From a virus, in the IMG/VR virus record IMGVR_UViG_3300043468_000670, positions 1 to 30,978 of that record: a stretch of DNA of 30,978 nt; one strand, written 5' to 3'. Below the pieces are notes generated by a model. That model saw only the letters and a list, made by a program, of their open reading frames with translations. It was not told the DNA's origin and searched no databases. Below, in pieces: positions 1-10,400 of this stretch. Position numbers and translations under genes: made by a program. Positions within the stretch are counted from its first letter, which is position 1. Each line of letters starts with the position of its first letter.

Positions 1-1109
1 AATACTTTTGGGTAAGGTGTGTCATTATAATATTCAGTGTGAAAAACCTCTATATTATTATGTGTTATATCCCCATTAACCCAAGATTGATAACAATAAT
101 TTATATTATTTACTAATATTTTTCTACCACTTAAAAATATACAATCTATAATTTCGTTAAAATTATTTTCTTCAAAATTTGAAGCATCTGTAATTAAATT
201 TAAAGTTTTACCTGTTACAGTATTATTTTTAAGCTTTGTTGATTTTACAGTGACATTGTAAGTAGTGTCTAAAAATTTGTTGTTTTCACATGCAAGTTCG
301 TCGCTTGTGCCTAATACAACATTAGGTAAATCAAATTTTATTCCTTCAAAAGTTTTAACTAGATTAGAATCAACTATACCACTATAATTTTGTAAATTTT
401 TATTTTGTACTTTTAATGTTTCCCAAACCCCATATACAAAATTATTACTTGCACTAGGAAAAAATATTTTATAATAGACCGACGGCGCACCTGGATACTT
501 AGGATAATGTGTCATTATACCAATACCATTTGCATATAAATCATTTTGCATATCTAAATATCTTTTAAAATACACATTTCTATGATCAAAGTCTGTCCTA
601 TTGTTTTTATTATCTATGCGCTCGTATATTCTACCTTTAGTTGTTGCGCCAGTTCTATGGGTAGTATAATCTAATACGTATTTTAATTTATCTTGTGGGT
701 ATTCTTCTTGGTAAGCATCACAATGCAATGTATTTACTGTAAGTGCCATTACTATTAATGGTTCTATTGGACCACTAACTATATTAATATCTTGTGTATA
801 AACTGGTGTTAATTCATCTATATAATCTGGTTCTTCGTATATAGTTTGATAATCAGTAATTCTATAATAAGCTCCTGGTATTAAATTATTATTGTTTCTT
901 AATGAAATTAAATTAGAATAATCTACGTTTATTACATTAGTACCAACAACTGAACTATAATCCACAAATACTTCTTCCTTTACATTATTACGCCAAATGT
1001 AGTATTTATCAGTATCTTCTGTGTAGTAGCATACATGAGAAGGATAGCCACTAGGCACATCTGTTAAAGTTGCAACTTTAACAATTTGAAAATTAGCTGA
1101 ATTAAGCAT
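1..1109 (-). CDS. Tail fibre protein, 5' part (runs off the window)
   Basis: This open frame starts with an ATG at 1109 and reads without a stop to position 1, so at least 369 residues are present and the C-terminus is missing. The protein begins MLNSANFQIVKVATLTDVPS. It contains a block from about residue 82 (YRITDYQTIYEQPDYI) to about residue 190 that is nearly the same as residues 271-372 of the complete fibre encoded just upstream (1122-4469). After that come Asn-rich turns (NNKFLD, NNTVTG, ENNFNEI, NNIEVF) like those of a right-handed beta-helix. It lacks about 190 residues of N-terminal sequence found in its paralogue, including the attachment-like part. It starts 12 nt after the stop of the neighbouring fibre gene, so both are probably on one transcript. 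A host-recognition or depolymerase role is inferred from this architecture; no catalytic residues could be identified. Confidence 0.8.
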   Translation of the reverse strand, partial: MLNSANFQIVKVATLTDVPSGYPSHVCYYTEDTDKYYIWRNNVKEEVFVDYSSVVGTNVINVDYSNLISLRNNNNLIPGAYYRITDYQTIYEEPDYIDELTPVYTQDINIVSGPIEPLIVMALTVNTLHCDAYQEEYPQDKLKYVLDYTTHRTGATTKGRIYERIDNKNNRTDFDHRNVYFKRYLDMQNDLYANGIGIMTHYPKYPGAPSVYYKIFFPSASNNFVYGVWETLKVQNKNLQNYSGIVDSNLVKTFEGIKFDLPNVVLGTSDELACENNKFLDTTYNVTVKSTKLKNNTVTGKTLNLITDASNFEENNFNEIIDCIFLSGRKILVNNINYCYQSWVNGDITHNNIEVFHTEYYNDTPYPKV

Positions 1110-1121
1110 AAATTAATTATA

Positions 1122-4100
1122 TTAAAAAGTTACATCTTTTGTTAATTCTGAGCCATAAGCATCAGTGTATTGCATAATAAGTCTGTTAGAGCCTACATAA
1201 TCAAAAGCTAGATTAACACCAGCATCTGCAGATTTGTTTAAAGGTTGGAATAAACCAGTGCTCCAATCAAATGCCCACATATTATCTTGATCTGCCTCAG
1301 AAGAAGTCCAAACTAATCTGTAATCAAATGTAGGATTTGCTGCGTATATAAGGGCCATTTCATCTTTTGAAGGGATATAAAAATTTAAATTTAATTTTTC
1401 TTCTCTGCTTAATAATGTTACATGACTTATTGCAATTAAACGCTCACTACCAGAAACATATGGATTATGGATTGACGGAGTTATATTTAAATCTACCTTA
1501 TTACTTAATAAATCTGTATTAAATAATCCCGAATTAACACTTTCACTAGTGCCTATTAATTGACCACTAAAATTTTCATACGTTAATCTATAATTATTAG
1601 AAAGTATAGAGTCTGCAAAAATAAAAAGTACGTCATTAATATTTGTTACTAAAACAGAATATTTTTGCAAATCATCATAAGTTGTTTGTTTATTAAAAAT
1701 TTTTCCTTCAACAAATGTATCTGTTTTATATGTAAATGCTATATTATCGCCTATATTTTTTGAGTCAGCAGGTAAAAATTTAGAGTGTAAATTTACAATG
1801 AAATTTTCTTTAAATTGGGGATAATTAAATAAATAATTAACATTTACAGGTGTTTGGGCAAAATTAAGTAAAAAGTCTATATTATTATTTTTAAAGCCAC
1901 TAGGTATAATTAATGGGTATGTTGCGCCACTACCTGTATAATTATCATCATCATAATAAATATTATTAAATTTATTACCTCTTACATTGTCTCCAAATTT
2001 TACACCTGAAACTGGAGATGTAAAAATATTACCCCATTTTCTAGGTGTTATATTAGATGGGTTTTCATTAAATGCTAATAAATTATCGTTATAAGCACTC
2101 ATATATGCTGAGCCATATCCACCAAAATTAGCTCCAATTTCATTGTATGAAAAATTTGGGCCAAAATCATTGTAATAAGCAGAATCTTTAAATGAGCAAG
2201 TATCTATATAAACACCTATATTACCAGTAATTGATTCAAAAAAACAATTGTTAAACCTAGAAAATATATTACGACCAATATTTCTACCTACATTTCCCCC
2301 CATTGATTGGGCTTGATTTTCTACGCAAAGACCTAATGTATTTCGTTCAAATAAAATTATATCATTGTTACGTAACGCTGAAAAGCCATCTAAAACAAAA
2401 TATTCATATGAAATATAAATTGTTTCATTGTCTGTTGACGCTATACATCCAGTCTCTCCAAAATTAGTTGTTTTTATATAAAATGTTGTGTTATTAGCAT
2501 TCAGAAAAGAAAAATTAAATTTAAAATTGTCTGTATCAGCAGTGATAGAAGTTATAATATTATTTGACACTGTGGCTGTAGCAGCAGAATAGAACTTATT
2601 TGATTGATCAAAATATATATATACTGGGTAAACCCCATCAAGTAAAGTGCCAGTTACTGCATTATAATTTATTACATCTGCTTCTGCATCGTAAGTATAA
2701 ATTGTAGGTTTTAAATTAGAAAAATTAATAAAAGTCTTTATGTCATTTTTTTGTATAACAGAAGCAACTGAATTTGGTATCCCAGTACTTGAATAATAAC
2801 CTGTTGAAAAAACTGTTATATTATTATCATTAATATTTCCCCCAGCTAACCAATTATGCTCAAAAAAATCAATATTATTATTAGTCATATTATAATAACC
2901 TAAATATCTAACATCTAAAATATTTTTAAAGTTGTTATTAAGCAAATCTTGATTATTAAATATTGCATTTAAACAATAACCAGTGCAAGTGTTGTTAATT
3001 ATAGTACCAAGAATAGTTGTATCGTAAGTTACATCTAAAAATTTATTATTATAACAAGGTATATCTCCCCCATTAATAATAACATTAGGTAAATCAAATT
3101 TTATACCATAAAAATTTTTTCTACGTGTTATAGAATAATCTGGGTAAGTACCGTTATAATTATAACTTAAATCATTATTACTATTTTTTAAAATATCCCA
3201 TACACCATGTACATAATTGTTTCTAGCATAATTTAAATTATAAAATATAGTTGTTTCATATGAAGAAACAGCAGCTGAATTTGGCAAAGGAAAATGTGAA
3301 ACTATATATGACCCGTCTACAAGAAAAGTTTTAGACCCAACAACACAATTATATCTTTTAAATAATACATGTCTATGGTCAAAATCAGTTCTGTTATTAT
3401 TATGGTCTATACGTTCATATATACGTCCTTTAGTGTAAGCACCTGTTCGATGAGTTGTGTAGTCTAATTTATATTTTAGCTTATCATAAGGATAATTTTC
3501 TTGATAAGCATCACAGTGTAAAATACTATTTGTAAGAGCTAACACGGTCAAAGGCTCTATAGGCCCCATTTTAATTTGAATGTCTTGATTAGCAACTGGA
3601 ACACCTTCTGAAATATAATCAGGCTGCTCATAAATTGTTTGATAATCTGTAATTCTATACAAACTACCTTTAATTAAAGCACCAGTGTTTACTAAAATAA
3701 CTAGTTCATCATAAGTAGTGTCTAATACTTTAACATCAGGGGTAATAATAGTCCCTAATTCTAAATAACCAAATATAATATCTCCATTAATACCTAATTG
3801 ATCTGTAATCAAATCTGTATTACGTTGAGAAAATATTTTGTAAGCATCTGGCCCTTGTCTAACTAACCACATACGAGGATAAAAATCATCGTTCATGTAG
3901 GTTAATCTTCTTAATTCCCAGCCTTGAGTTGTACCATTCCCTAATTTAGTTAAAACGTAGTCACCATTTTTAGTTTTATCTGTTTGTTCTTTTACTAATA
4001 CTTTTAATCCTACATAAGGAGCAATACCTTGTAATGTAGGAAATACAGAAAAGTTAGAACTAGCTAATATAGCGTCTTTTGCAGGAAAATGTACACTAGG

Positions 4101-4469
4101 CCCCGATGTATAATTTATATTAATAAGGTTATCAATAGTATATACATCTATATCTGTTAATTTAGGAGCTGTAGTTATTTTAACAAAGTTAAAAGTTCTA
4201 TTAGAATAGTTAACTCCATTTACTATAATATTACTAGGATAAGTAAAAGGGGTCGGTAAAGCTCCTAATTCAGATTCTACCCACACATATTCTCTTTCGT
4301 TTTCTAGTACATATACTATTAACCCTTCATAATACCTATAAGCGTCTACATTATTAATACCAAGGCTTAATAAATCATCGTAATTATTTAATATTATCCT
4401 GTCATCTACAGGTGTTTGCGTTGCTACATGTAAACCACCTAAAGAACCTTTTTTGTTATTTTCGTTCAT
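1122..4469 (-). CDS. Tail fibre / receptor-binding protein with beta-helix and C-terminal lectin-like domain
   Basis: This 1115-residue protein is probably a trimeric tail fibre or spike that contacts the host surface. Residues about 1-70 resemble the start of the 520-residue fibre at 5172-6734 (a DxR motif, then YYEGLIVYV...YVWVE). Residues about 154-190 (VLVKEQTDKTKNGDYVLT...GWELRRL) match a small domain common near the N-terminus of phage tail proteins. Residues 271-372 are shared with the next gene. Residues about 400-900 are full of NNN and NNxF/NNxI turns, typical of an Asn ladder in a right-handed parallel beta-helix. Residues about 1027-1095 (YIPSKDEMALIY, WTSSEADQDNMWAFDW) look like the Lcl_C/DUF1566 branch of C-type-lectin-like folds. 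The fibre role is fairly sure from context; the fold assignments are by motif only. The gene starts 1 nt after its upstream neighbour's stop. Confidence 0.85.
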   Translation of the reverse strand: MNENNKKGSLGGLHVATQTPVDDRIILNNYDDLLSLGINNVDAYRYYEGLIVYVLENEREYVWVESELGALPTPFTYPSNIIVNGVNYSNRTFNFVKITTAPKLTDIDVYTIDNLININYTSGPSVHFPAKDAILASSNFSVFPTLQGIAPYVGLKVLVKEQTDKTKNGDYVLTKLGNGTTQGWELRRLTYMNDDFYPRMWLVRQGPDAYKIFSQRNTDLITDQLGINGDIIFGYLELGTIITPDVKVLDTTYDELVILVNTGALIKGSLYRITDYQTIYEQPDYISEGVPVANQDIQIKMGPIEPLTVLALTNSILHCDAYQENYPYDKLKYKLDYTTHRTGAYTKGRIYERIDHNNNRTDFDHRHVLFKRYNCVVGSKTFLVDGSYIVSHFPLPNSAAVSSYETTIFYNLNYARNNYVHGVWDILKNSNNDLSYNYNGTYPDYSITRRKNFYGIKFDLPNVIINGGDIPCYNNKFLDVTYDTTILGTIINNTCTGYCLNAIFNNQDLLNNNFKNILDVRYLGYYNMTNNNIDFFEHNWLAGGNINDNNITVFSTGYYSSTGIPNSVASVIQKNDIKTFINFSNLKPTIYTYDAEADVINYNAVTGTLLDGVYPVYIYFDQSNKFYSAATATVSNNIITSITADTDNFKFNFSFLNANNTTFYIKTTNFGETGCIASTDNETIYISYEYFVLDGFSALRNNDIILFERNTLGLCVENQAQSMGGNVGRNIGRNIFSRFNNCFFESITGNIGVYIDTCSFKDSAYYNDFGPNFSYNEIGANFGGYGSAYMSAYNDNLLAFNENPSNITPRKWGNIFTSPVSGVKFGDNVRGNKFNNIYYDDDNYTGSGATYPLIIPSGFKNNNIDFLLNFAQTPVNVNYLFNYPQFKENFIVNLHSKFLPADSKNIGDNIAFTYKTDTFVEGKIFNKQTTYDDLQKYSVLVTNINDVLFIFADSILSNNYRLTYENFSGQLIGTSESVNSGLFNTDLLSNKVDLNITPSIHNPYVSGSERLIAISHVTLLSREEKLNLNFYIPSKDEMALIYAANPTFDYRLVWTSSEADQDNMWAFDWSTGLFQPLNKSADAGVNLAFDYVGSNRLIMQYTDAYGSELTKDVTF

Positions 4470-4470
4470 G

Positions 4471-5169
4471 TTAGTAAATTAATTTAAACGTATAAGTACC
4501 AGATGTTAAAGCATTAACTGTTTTATAAATAGTTCTACCATTTACAGAATCTGTGTAAGATACAATTTGTCCATCATCTAATAAATCATTTTCTAAATTG
4601 TCTTCTATTCTAATTACACTTCCGTAACTATTAGGTATAACAAATATTATTCTTGCAGAAGCAGGGGTTACTGTTACAGTAAAGTAATTAATTACTTGGT
4701 TTTTAGTTTTAGAAGTTAAAGTTTGAATTAATGCGTTATCAACTTGATTTGCTGCAGTAATATCTGCACTAGGATCTGCTAAAGCACCTACATAAGATTC
4801 TGACTCTACTGTAATAGTTGTTGAAACTTCAATAGGAGTTGCCACGTTTCCATCTGGGTCATTATATCTTACAACTAATCTATAACTATAAGAGCCTGGA
4901 TTGGTTGGCACAGTGCTATCTACAGCTGCAACAGTTAAACCACTACCTGCAGTAACTAAAGCATTAGTTTCATCATATATTTCCCAAGCTGTAATAGTAT
5001 TGCTATAAGGTACAATAGTAGAGCCTAAACCAATATTAATAGGTGGATTAGTTCTAAGATAACTATTAGGCGTAGCTGTTAATAATGCTGAAGGCACAGC
5101 GTAAGTTACTATTGTATCAGATGTAAATACTTTATCTAATATTCTCTTTAATTGTCTTGCACTAATCAT
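4471..5169 (-). CDS. Small tail protein with adaptor-like C-terminal domain (paralogue A)
   Basis: This 232-residue protein has no signal peptide or membrane segment and is rich in Thr, Val and Ser, consistent with beta structure. Its last 110 residues (YVGALADPS..., LTSKTKNQ, VTVTPASARIIFVIPNSYGSVIRIEDN) follow a pattern seen in many phage tail proteins: a Y-G start, an I..L.SK segment, an aromatic or hydrophobic P-N/S-YG turn, and I.D. The same domain occurs in the 231-residue protein at 6737-7432. Residues about 25-125 resemble an Ig-like domain (GSYSYRLVVRYNDPDGN). Genes on both sides abut it by 1-2 nt, placing it in the fibre operon. It probably links or decorates fibres; this is inference from position and paralogy. 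Confidence 0.7.
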   Translation of the reverse strand: MISARQLKRILDKVFTSDTIVTYAVPSALLTATPNSYLRTNPPINIGLGSTIVPYSNTITAWEIYDETNALVTAGSGLTVAAVDSTVPTNPGSYSYRLVVRYNDPDGNVATPIEVSTTITVESESYVGALADPSADITAANQVDNALIQTLTSKTKNQVINYFTVTVTPASARIIFVIPNSYGSVIRIEDNLENDLLDDGQIVSYTDSVNGRTIYKTVNALTSGTYTFKLIY

Positions 5170-5171
5170 AA

Positions 5172-6734
5172 TTAATTTAATTTAGTAATTCTTATATAAG
5201 ATGATGCCTCTAAACTCAAACCTAAAAACTTTTTATTTGAAACAATATGAGGACATGATAATAAAAAAGTATAACCCTCACCAAATGGGCTTACTGCAGC
5301 TTTCACTTTTAAATTATAATAAGATGGGTCAAAAGTAGAACCATTATTGTAATTAGAATCTTTAGCTAGTATAGTTGCACCACTTGGCACACTGTTTATT
5401 TGTGTATTAGGAACTAAACCATTTGTATTTTCATACAACATTAAAGAAATAGGTTGAGGATCTAATCCTACTTTTTTAAAGCTCAAAGAGCATTCTAATT
5501 CATATATTTCGTTTCCTGTAAAATATTTAGGTGTAAAAGTAAAAATTTTAGTTGCAAATCCTTGTAATGTATTAAAATTAAAAAATGAACCTAAAGAGCC
5601 AATATTATTGTTTAAACTAATAGGCACACTTATTATACCAGACCCTGTATTGTCAGTTTCTAAAGCTAAATCTGATGCTACACAATTATATTGCACACTG
5701 TATAAAGAATCTTTTTTCTGTATGTTAAACCAACTTGAAGTTAAATTTTTATCTGCATTTGCAGGCAAAACCCATACTCCAAAATTAATAGGCTGAAGTG
5801 AGTTTGAACCGGAAGATGAAAAATTTAAATTTACGTATCTATCTTTATTATAATATTGTGGAGCAGCTATACCAACAAGAAAAGATGGTATACCAGAACT
5901 AGACGAAAAAGCATATAAATTACTTAATAAAGTAGTAGTCCAAGTAATATTTATTATTTCATACGTATTAGGTAATTTATATAAAATTTTACTAGTTTCA
6001 TTATATTCTAAAAGTGTATTTTCGTCAAAAATAATTTTGTTTTGTTTAGTTTCATCTAACACTTTACCTTGGCGCGCTGATAATGCTCTATTTACTGCGT
6101 TAGAAGCTAGGTTATCTTCTACTAATATTGATAAAGCTTGGCTAACCCATTCATTTGTTTTAAGGTATTGAACTGCTCCTTTTTGAGCAAAAACTGTAGA
6201 TTGTTTTTGCAACCATAACATTTCATTACCTATAGTTCTACCTGTAATAGTAATATCTAAACCGTCTTCTAATACAATAACGCCGTTGTTTGCAACATCA
6301 TAATCAGTATGTTTAAAAGTTACAGATTGATTTGCTTTAACATAAAACATTATTTCTTCTTTTGTAGAAGAATTTATTATAGTCTGTAAAGTTGCAGTTG
6401 TACCGCCTGAAATGTCTATTCTTACAGCAAAGCATTTATCTATAGATGGAGTACAAGTGCTTAAATCTAATTGTGTTGTTGTTGCAGTAATTGTAATTAC
6501 ACCTAAAACTAAATTTTCTGTTGTTTGTTTAACCCATACTAAAACATTAGATGAATTTTTTTCAACTCTATAATTAGCTTTTTCACTCTTAACATACACT
6601 GTAGCTCCTTCATATAAAAATGAACCTACTGCAGTTGGACTAATTAAATCATTTGCTGTTTCAACTGAATTTAATCTTGCATCTAAACTAGCTGCTTTTT
6701 TTAAATCGTAATTATTATTAGTTTCTATAGCCAT
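5172..6734 (-). CDS. Tail fibre or baseplate-type protein with NLxSxxxxxALSAxQGKVL motif
   Basis: The 520-residue product begins with a short helix (LDARLNSVETANDL), followed by a strand-turn segment (FLYEGATVYVKSEKANYRV) also seen at the start of the 1115-residue fibre. Residues about 208-226 (DNLASNAVNRALSARQGKVL) carry a motif that recurs in many phage tail fibre and collar proteins, usually just before a trimeric coiled coil or receptor-binding head; the following DETKQNKI fits such a linker. The C-terminal 290 residues are beta-rich and unrecognised. The gene sits between the two paralogous 231/232-residue proteins, with 2-nt gaps on each side. A structural tail role is well supported; the ligand is unknown. 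Confidence 0.75.
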   Translation of the reverse strand: MAIETNNNYDLKKAASLDARLNSVETANDLISPTAVGSFLYEGATVYVKSEKANYRVEKNSSNVLVWVKQTTENLVLGVITITATTTQLDLSTCTPSIDKCFAVRIDISGGTTATLQTIINSSTKEEIMFYVKANQSVTFKHTDYDVANNGVIVLEDGLDITITGRTIGNEMLWLQKQSTVFAQKGAVQYLKTNEWVSQALSILVEDNLASNAVNRALSARQGKVLDETKQNKIIFDENTLLEYNETSKILYKLPNTYEIINITWTTTLLSNLYAFSSSSGIPSFLVGIAAPQYYNKDRYVNLNFSSSGSNSLQPINFGVWVLPANADKNLTSSWFNIQKKDSLYSVQYNCVASDLALETDNTGSGIISVPISLNNNIGSLGSFFNFNTLQGFATKIFTFTPKYFTGNEIYELECSLSFKKVGLDPQPISLMLYENTNGLVPNTQINSVPSGATILAKDSNYNNGSTFDPSYYNLKVKAAVSPFGEGYTFLLSCPHIVSNKKFLGLSLEASSYIRITKLN

Positions 6735-6736
6735 TT

Positions 6737-7432
6737 TTATTGAATATTTATATTAAACGTTTTAGTAGAATTTGCTGATGCTGATATTATAGTATCCCAT
6801 TTTAATATATAAAATTTAAAACTTCCTGATGAAATTAAGTCAAAATCTGAAACAGGAAAAATAGCACCATTTGAATCTATTACATGGTTTAATGTATTAG
6901 TATTAGGCAATACAATATATAATCTAAGCGGAGTAACATTTGTAGAATTAAATTCTATTGTTTTACTAGTTATTGCTTGTTGTGTTAAACCAGCGGTTGT
7001 AGGAGTTCCTGATGGAGCAGCTTTTAAACCAAAATAAAAAGGTAAAACTGCTGTTATTGTAAAGGTAATATTTAAAGGTATATCTGGTAAACCAGATTTT
7101 TCTAACATTGCGCTTGCCTCAACTGTAATAGTAGTTCCTACGTTGCCTGCAACAAAATTTATATTTGATGTCATTATGGCATTACTAGTGCTACCATTAT
7201 AACCAGGAGCTATTATTTGGTGAGTTCCATTTTTGATAGTATAACCACTAGGAATATCTGTAATTTCAGATATAAATAATAACGTTTTAGCTGTATTAGC
7301 AGCTATACTAGTTACATTTTGTGCGTTTGTTAATTTGATTTTAGCCCCAGATAAAGATACACCATTGTTAGAGGATTGAGAATCTTTAAGTATTAATTCC
7401 GAGATAACTAAATCATAAATATTTTTTTCCAT
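6737..7432 (-). CDS. Small tail protein with adaptor-like C-terminal domain (paralogue B)
   Basis: This 231-residue protein shares its C-terminal half with the 232-residue protein at 4471-5169: FYFGLKAAPSG, then AITSKTIEF, then VTPLRLYIVLPNTN...HVIDSNG, then a Phe/Tyr-rich end. The N-terminal half is beta-rich, with a stretch (GTTITVEASAMLEKSG) like an Ig-type strand pair. The start ATG lies 1 nt after the TAG stop of the 1731-residue gene, so translation is probably coupled. I infer a tail adaptor or fibre-attachment role from paralogy with its neighbour and location. No enzymatic motif is visible. Confidence 0.7.
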   Translation of the reverse strand: MEKNIYDLVISELILKDSQSSNNGVSLSGAKIKLTNAQNVTSIAANTAKTLLFISEITDIPSGYTIKNGTHQIIAPGYNGSTSNAIMTSNINFVAGNVGTTITVEASAMLEKSGLPDIPLNITFTITAVLPFYFGLKAAPSGTPTTAGLTQQAITSKTIEFNSTNVTPLRLYIVLPNTNTLNHVIDSNGAIFPVSDFDLISSGSFKFYILKWDTIISASANSTKTFNINIQ

Positions 7433-7433
7433 A

Positions 7434-10400
7434 CTAATTAAAAGAATATAAAAATGAAGAAACTACAGTTTGAACAGTAACATAGTCATAACCTTCATAT
7501 GTTAATTTTATTTTTATTGCCTTATCTCTTATTCTCGATTTCTCTTTCCCTGCGGTTGAATTTGGGTCTGCAAATTTACCGTGATCAACTTCTATGTACA
7601 ATTCATCTTCAATATAATCAGCATTTTGGTGTATTATACCAAATGTTATCATTGTAAATGTAATTGGCGTAGGTAAAGCACCGTATATAAAGTTACCATT
7701 TTCATCTTTAACTTCATTGTAAAAAAGTCCATTAAATAGCACTGGTGCGCCTAAAATATATGTTAATCCATTTGATCCAACAAACCAAGCACCTTCTAAT
7801 CTACTAGCTTCTTCTTGAGTAAGAAGAGGATTAAATCTAACCAAAAGTTTATTTGTAACAGTATCTACATTAAATTGTATTTTATTAGGATCTATAAATT
7901 CTTTTCTTTGATGTATATACTGTTTATAACTATTATCAACTGATGAGCCATTTTCAAAACTATAATCGTTTTCTAATAATTTATATTCTACAGTTGTAGG
8001 AAAAACTCTATTAGAAACTACAGTTAAATTATGTAGTAATTTTTGCATACTAGGCTTATCTACTAAAATAAATTCAAATATGAATTTTTCTTGTTCGCCA
8101 TAAAAATTACAATAAGGAACAGCAGTAGAAAAATGTTGCCATAACTTATGGTTATCTTTTAAAGCATTAAAACTATACAATTTATTTTGTATATTAAATG
8201 CCCATAAAGGATTCCAAGATAATTTAGATACCCATTTTTGTAAAGTTTCATTCCAATAAATAGTTGCTACTTTATTGCTTTTTTCTACTATGCTTAAAGT
8301 GTCTGCAACTTTTCCGGATGTAGGTTCATTTTGTTTATTGTTTCTTATATAATCTGCTGTTATTTTGTTTTTTAAATCAAAGTTAAAATAAGAAAACATA
8401 ACGTGATTTAACTCTCTATCATAGTTAGCTTTTACAAAATTTAAAGCAGTATTTTTTAATGGAGAGACTAAATTAACTCCTAATAACCTTTCTTTAAATT
8501 CTTTTATAATAGATTGAACTGCAAAATCACTAATAATTGTTAATCCTTCTGTAGTTGCTCTCCAAATTTTATTTTTACGTAAATCACAACCATATAATGC
8601 TTGGTCTGTTTTAATTATACTAAATTGTTGGTCACTACCATATTCAGTAGATAATATTTGCATTTTAGGAGCTAATACTTGAGCATTGTCAATAAATACT
8701 CCGCCATCTTGCTCAGATACCATTGTACGTTGATTAACAGGTATAATACCTACTCCTTGTTCAAATACACAATAAACATCATTATTATGGCTTATTAATT
8801 TTATGATTTGCCCTAACTGTTTATTATAATCTCTAAAGTTTAAACCACTAAAATCTAAATAACCATTTGTAAAACTACCAGACACACTAGGTGCTGATAC
8901 CATTACTCTGTTAGTGTAATTAGTGTTAAATGCAGGAGATCTATCATTTAATGCTATAAATACTTTATCGTGGAAATTATCATTATAACCAAAATTATAA
9001 GCTGTAGATTCTTTTTGTTTAGATGATCTTAGTTTATCTACATTAGATTCTAAAGGATAAAAAGTTCTAGCGTCATTATATAATATTTTTTCATTAGCAT
9101 AAGAATTATCTTTTACTCTTAGAGCAATATTATAATTGTTTTCTGATACAATAGGCATAAAAAAACCATCTGGCATCAGACCTGTATTCTGGTTAAAATC
9201 CATGTATAAGCCTGGATTAGTAGCAGTATCAATCCCAGGTATACCTCTAGGTAACATTATACGTTTGTAAACATGCGCAACATAACAGTCACCTGAATAA
9301 AATTTTACAAATCGTTCGTCTGCTGTAGCATTAGATTCTAATTCTTTATTCCAAGCTTTTCTTTCTGTAACTGCAAAATATACACCTGTACTACTACCTA
9401 TACCATATTTAGATATCCAATCATTTGTTTTTAATGGGCCATTTATAGAGTCATAAACATTTATAAGTGTTCCTAAATGAAAACCTTTAGTTTGTATACG
9501 TTCTTTATACCTTACTAGCCCAGTGCCATTTGTACCTTCATTAGTTCCTTGATTTGTATAATTATTAACATTTTCAGAATCATTAGCTAAGGCTTTGTAC
9601 AAATAATAATTTGCAACATTTTCATCTTTTATTTCTACGTCACTATAAGATTCCAATCCTATATATTCAGAGTATTGGTGTATACTAGTAAACAAATCTG
9701 AACAAGCTGGGCCAGTGCTGGGTTTACCACCCTCAACCATACTAGGTTTAGCTAAAGCATACCAATTAGGGCCACCATCAGGGTATCTAAGTTTAGCCCC
9801 TACATAATATATATTTCTGTCTTCTATAGCTGAAAATTGATCTTTGCTATAAGCATCAGTAGCATAACCTATATATTTAAACCTGTATTTAATAGTTCTT
9901 TTTTCTTCTATTATTGTTGGGTCATTATCTGCCGGGTTAGATAACCAATTAAAATCTATTTTAAAAGAATTTAAATTTAAAACTTTAACTGGGTCTGCTG
10001 CAGAAATATCACTAGGGTCTGCATCTACAAAAGTTGATGAACTTATATTGAGGGCCCTCTGTAAAAATTGAGCATCAATACCCATATTATCGCCATCATA
10101 CTTTCCGCCTGTAATTTTTATAAGGTAATTACCAACATTACCATTGTCTCCTTCTTTTATAAAGGGAAAGTAAGAACCTGCGGCATCTACAAAAACTTCT
10201 GCAGTGTCTGAGTCACCAGTAACATCTGTAGAAACATTAAAAACATTACCCGTTTCGTTTACTGAAAAACTAATAGAAACATCTACGTCGTCATCTGGAA
10301 AAGCAGCGTTGTAATTAAAAGCTATATTTTGTGCAAAAAAATTCCACGTTTGTACCCCTGCGCTAGCAGAAACAAAAGTTAGGTAAATGTTAGTTCCTTC

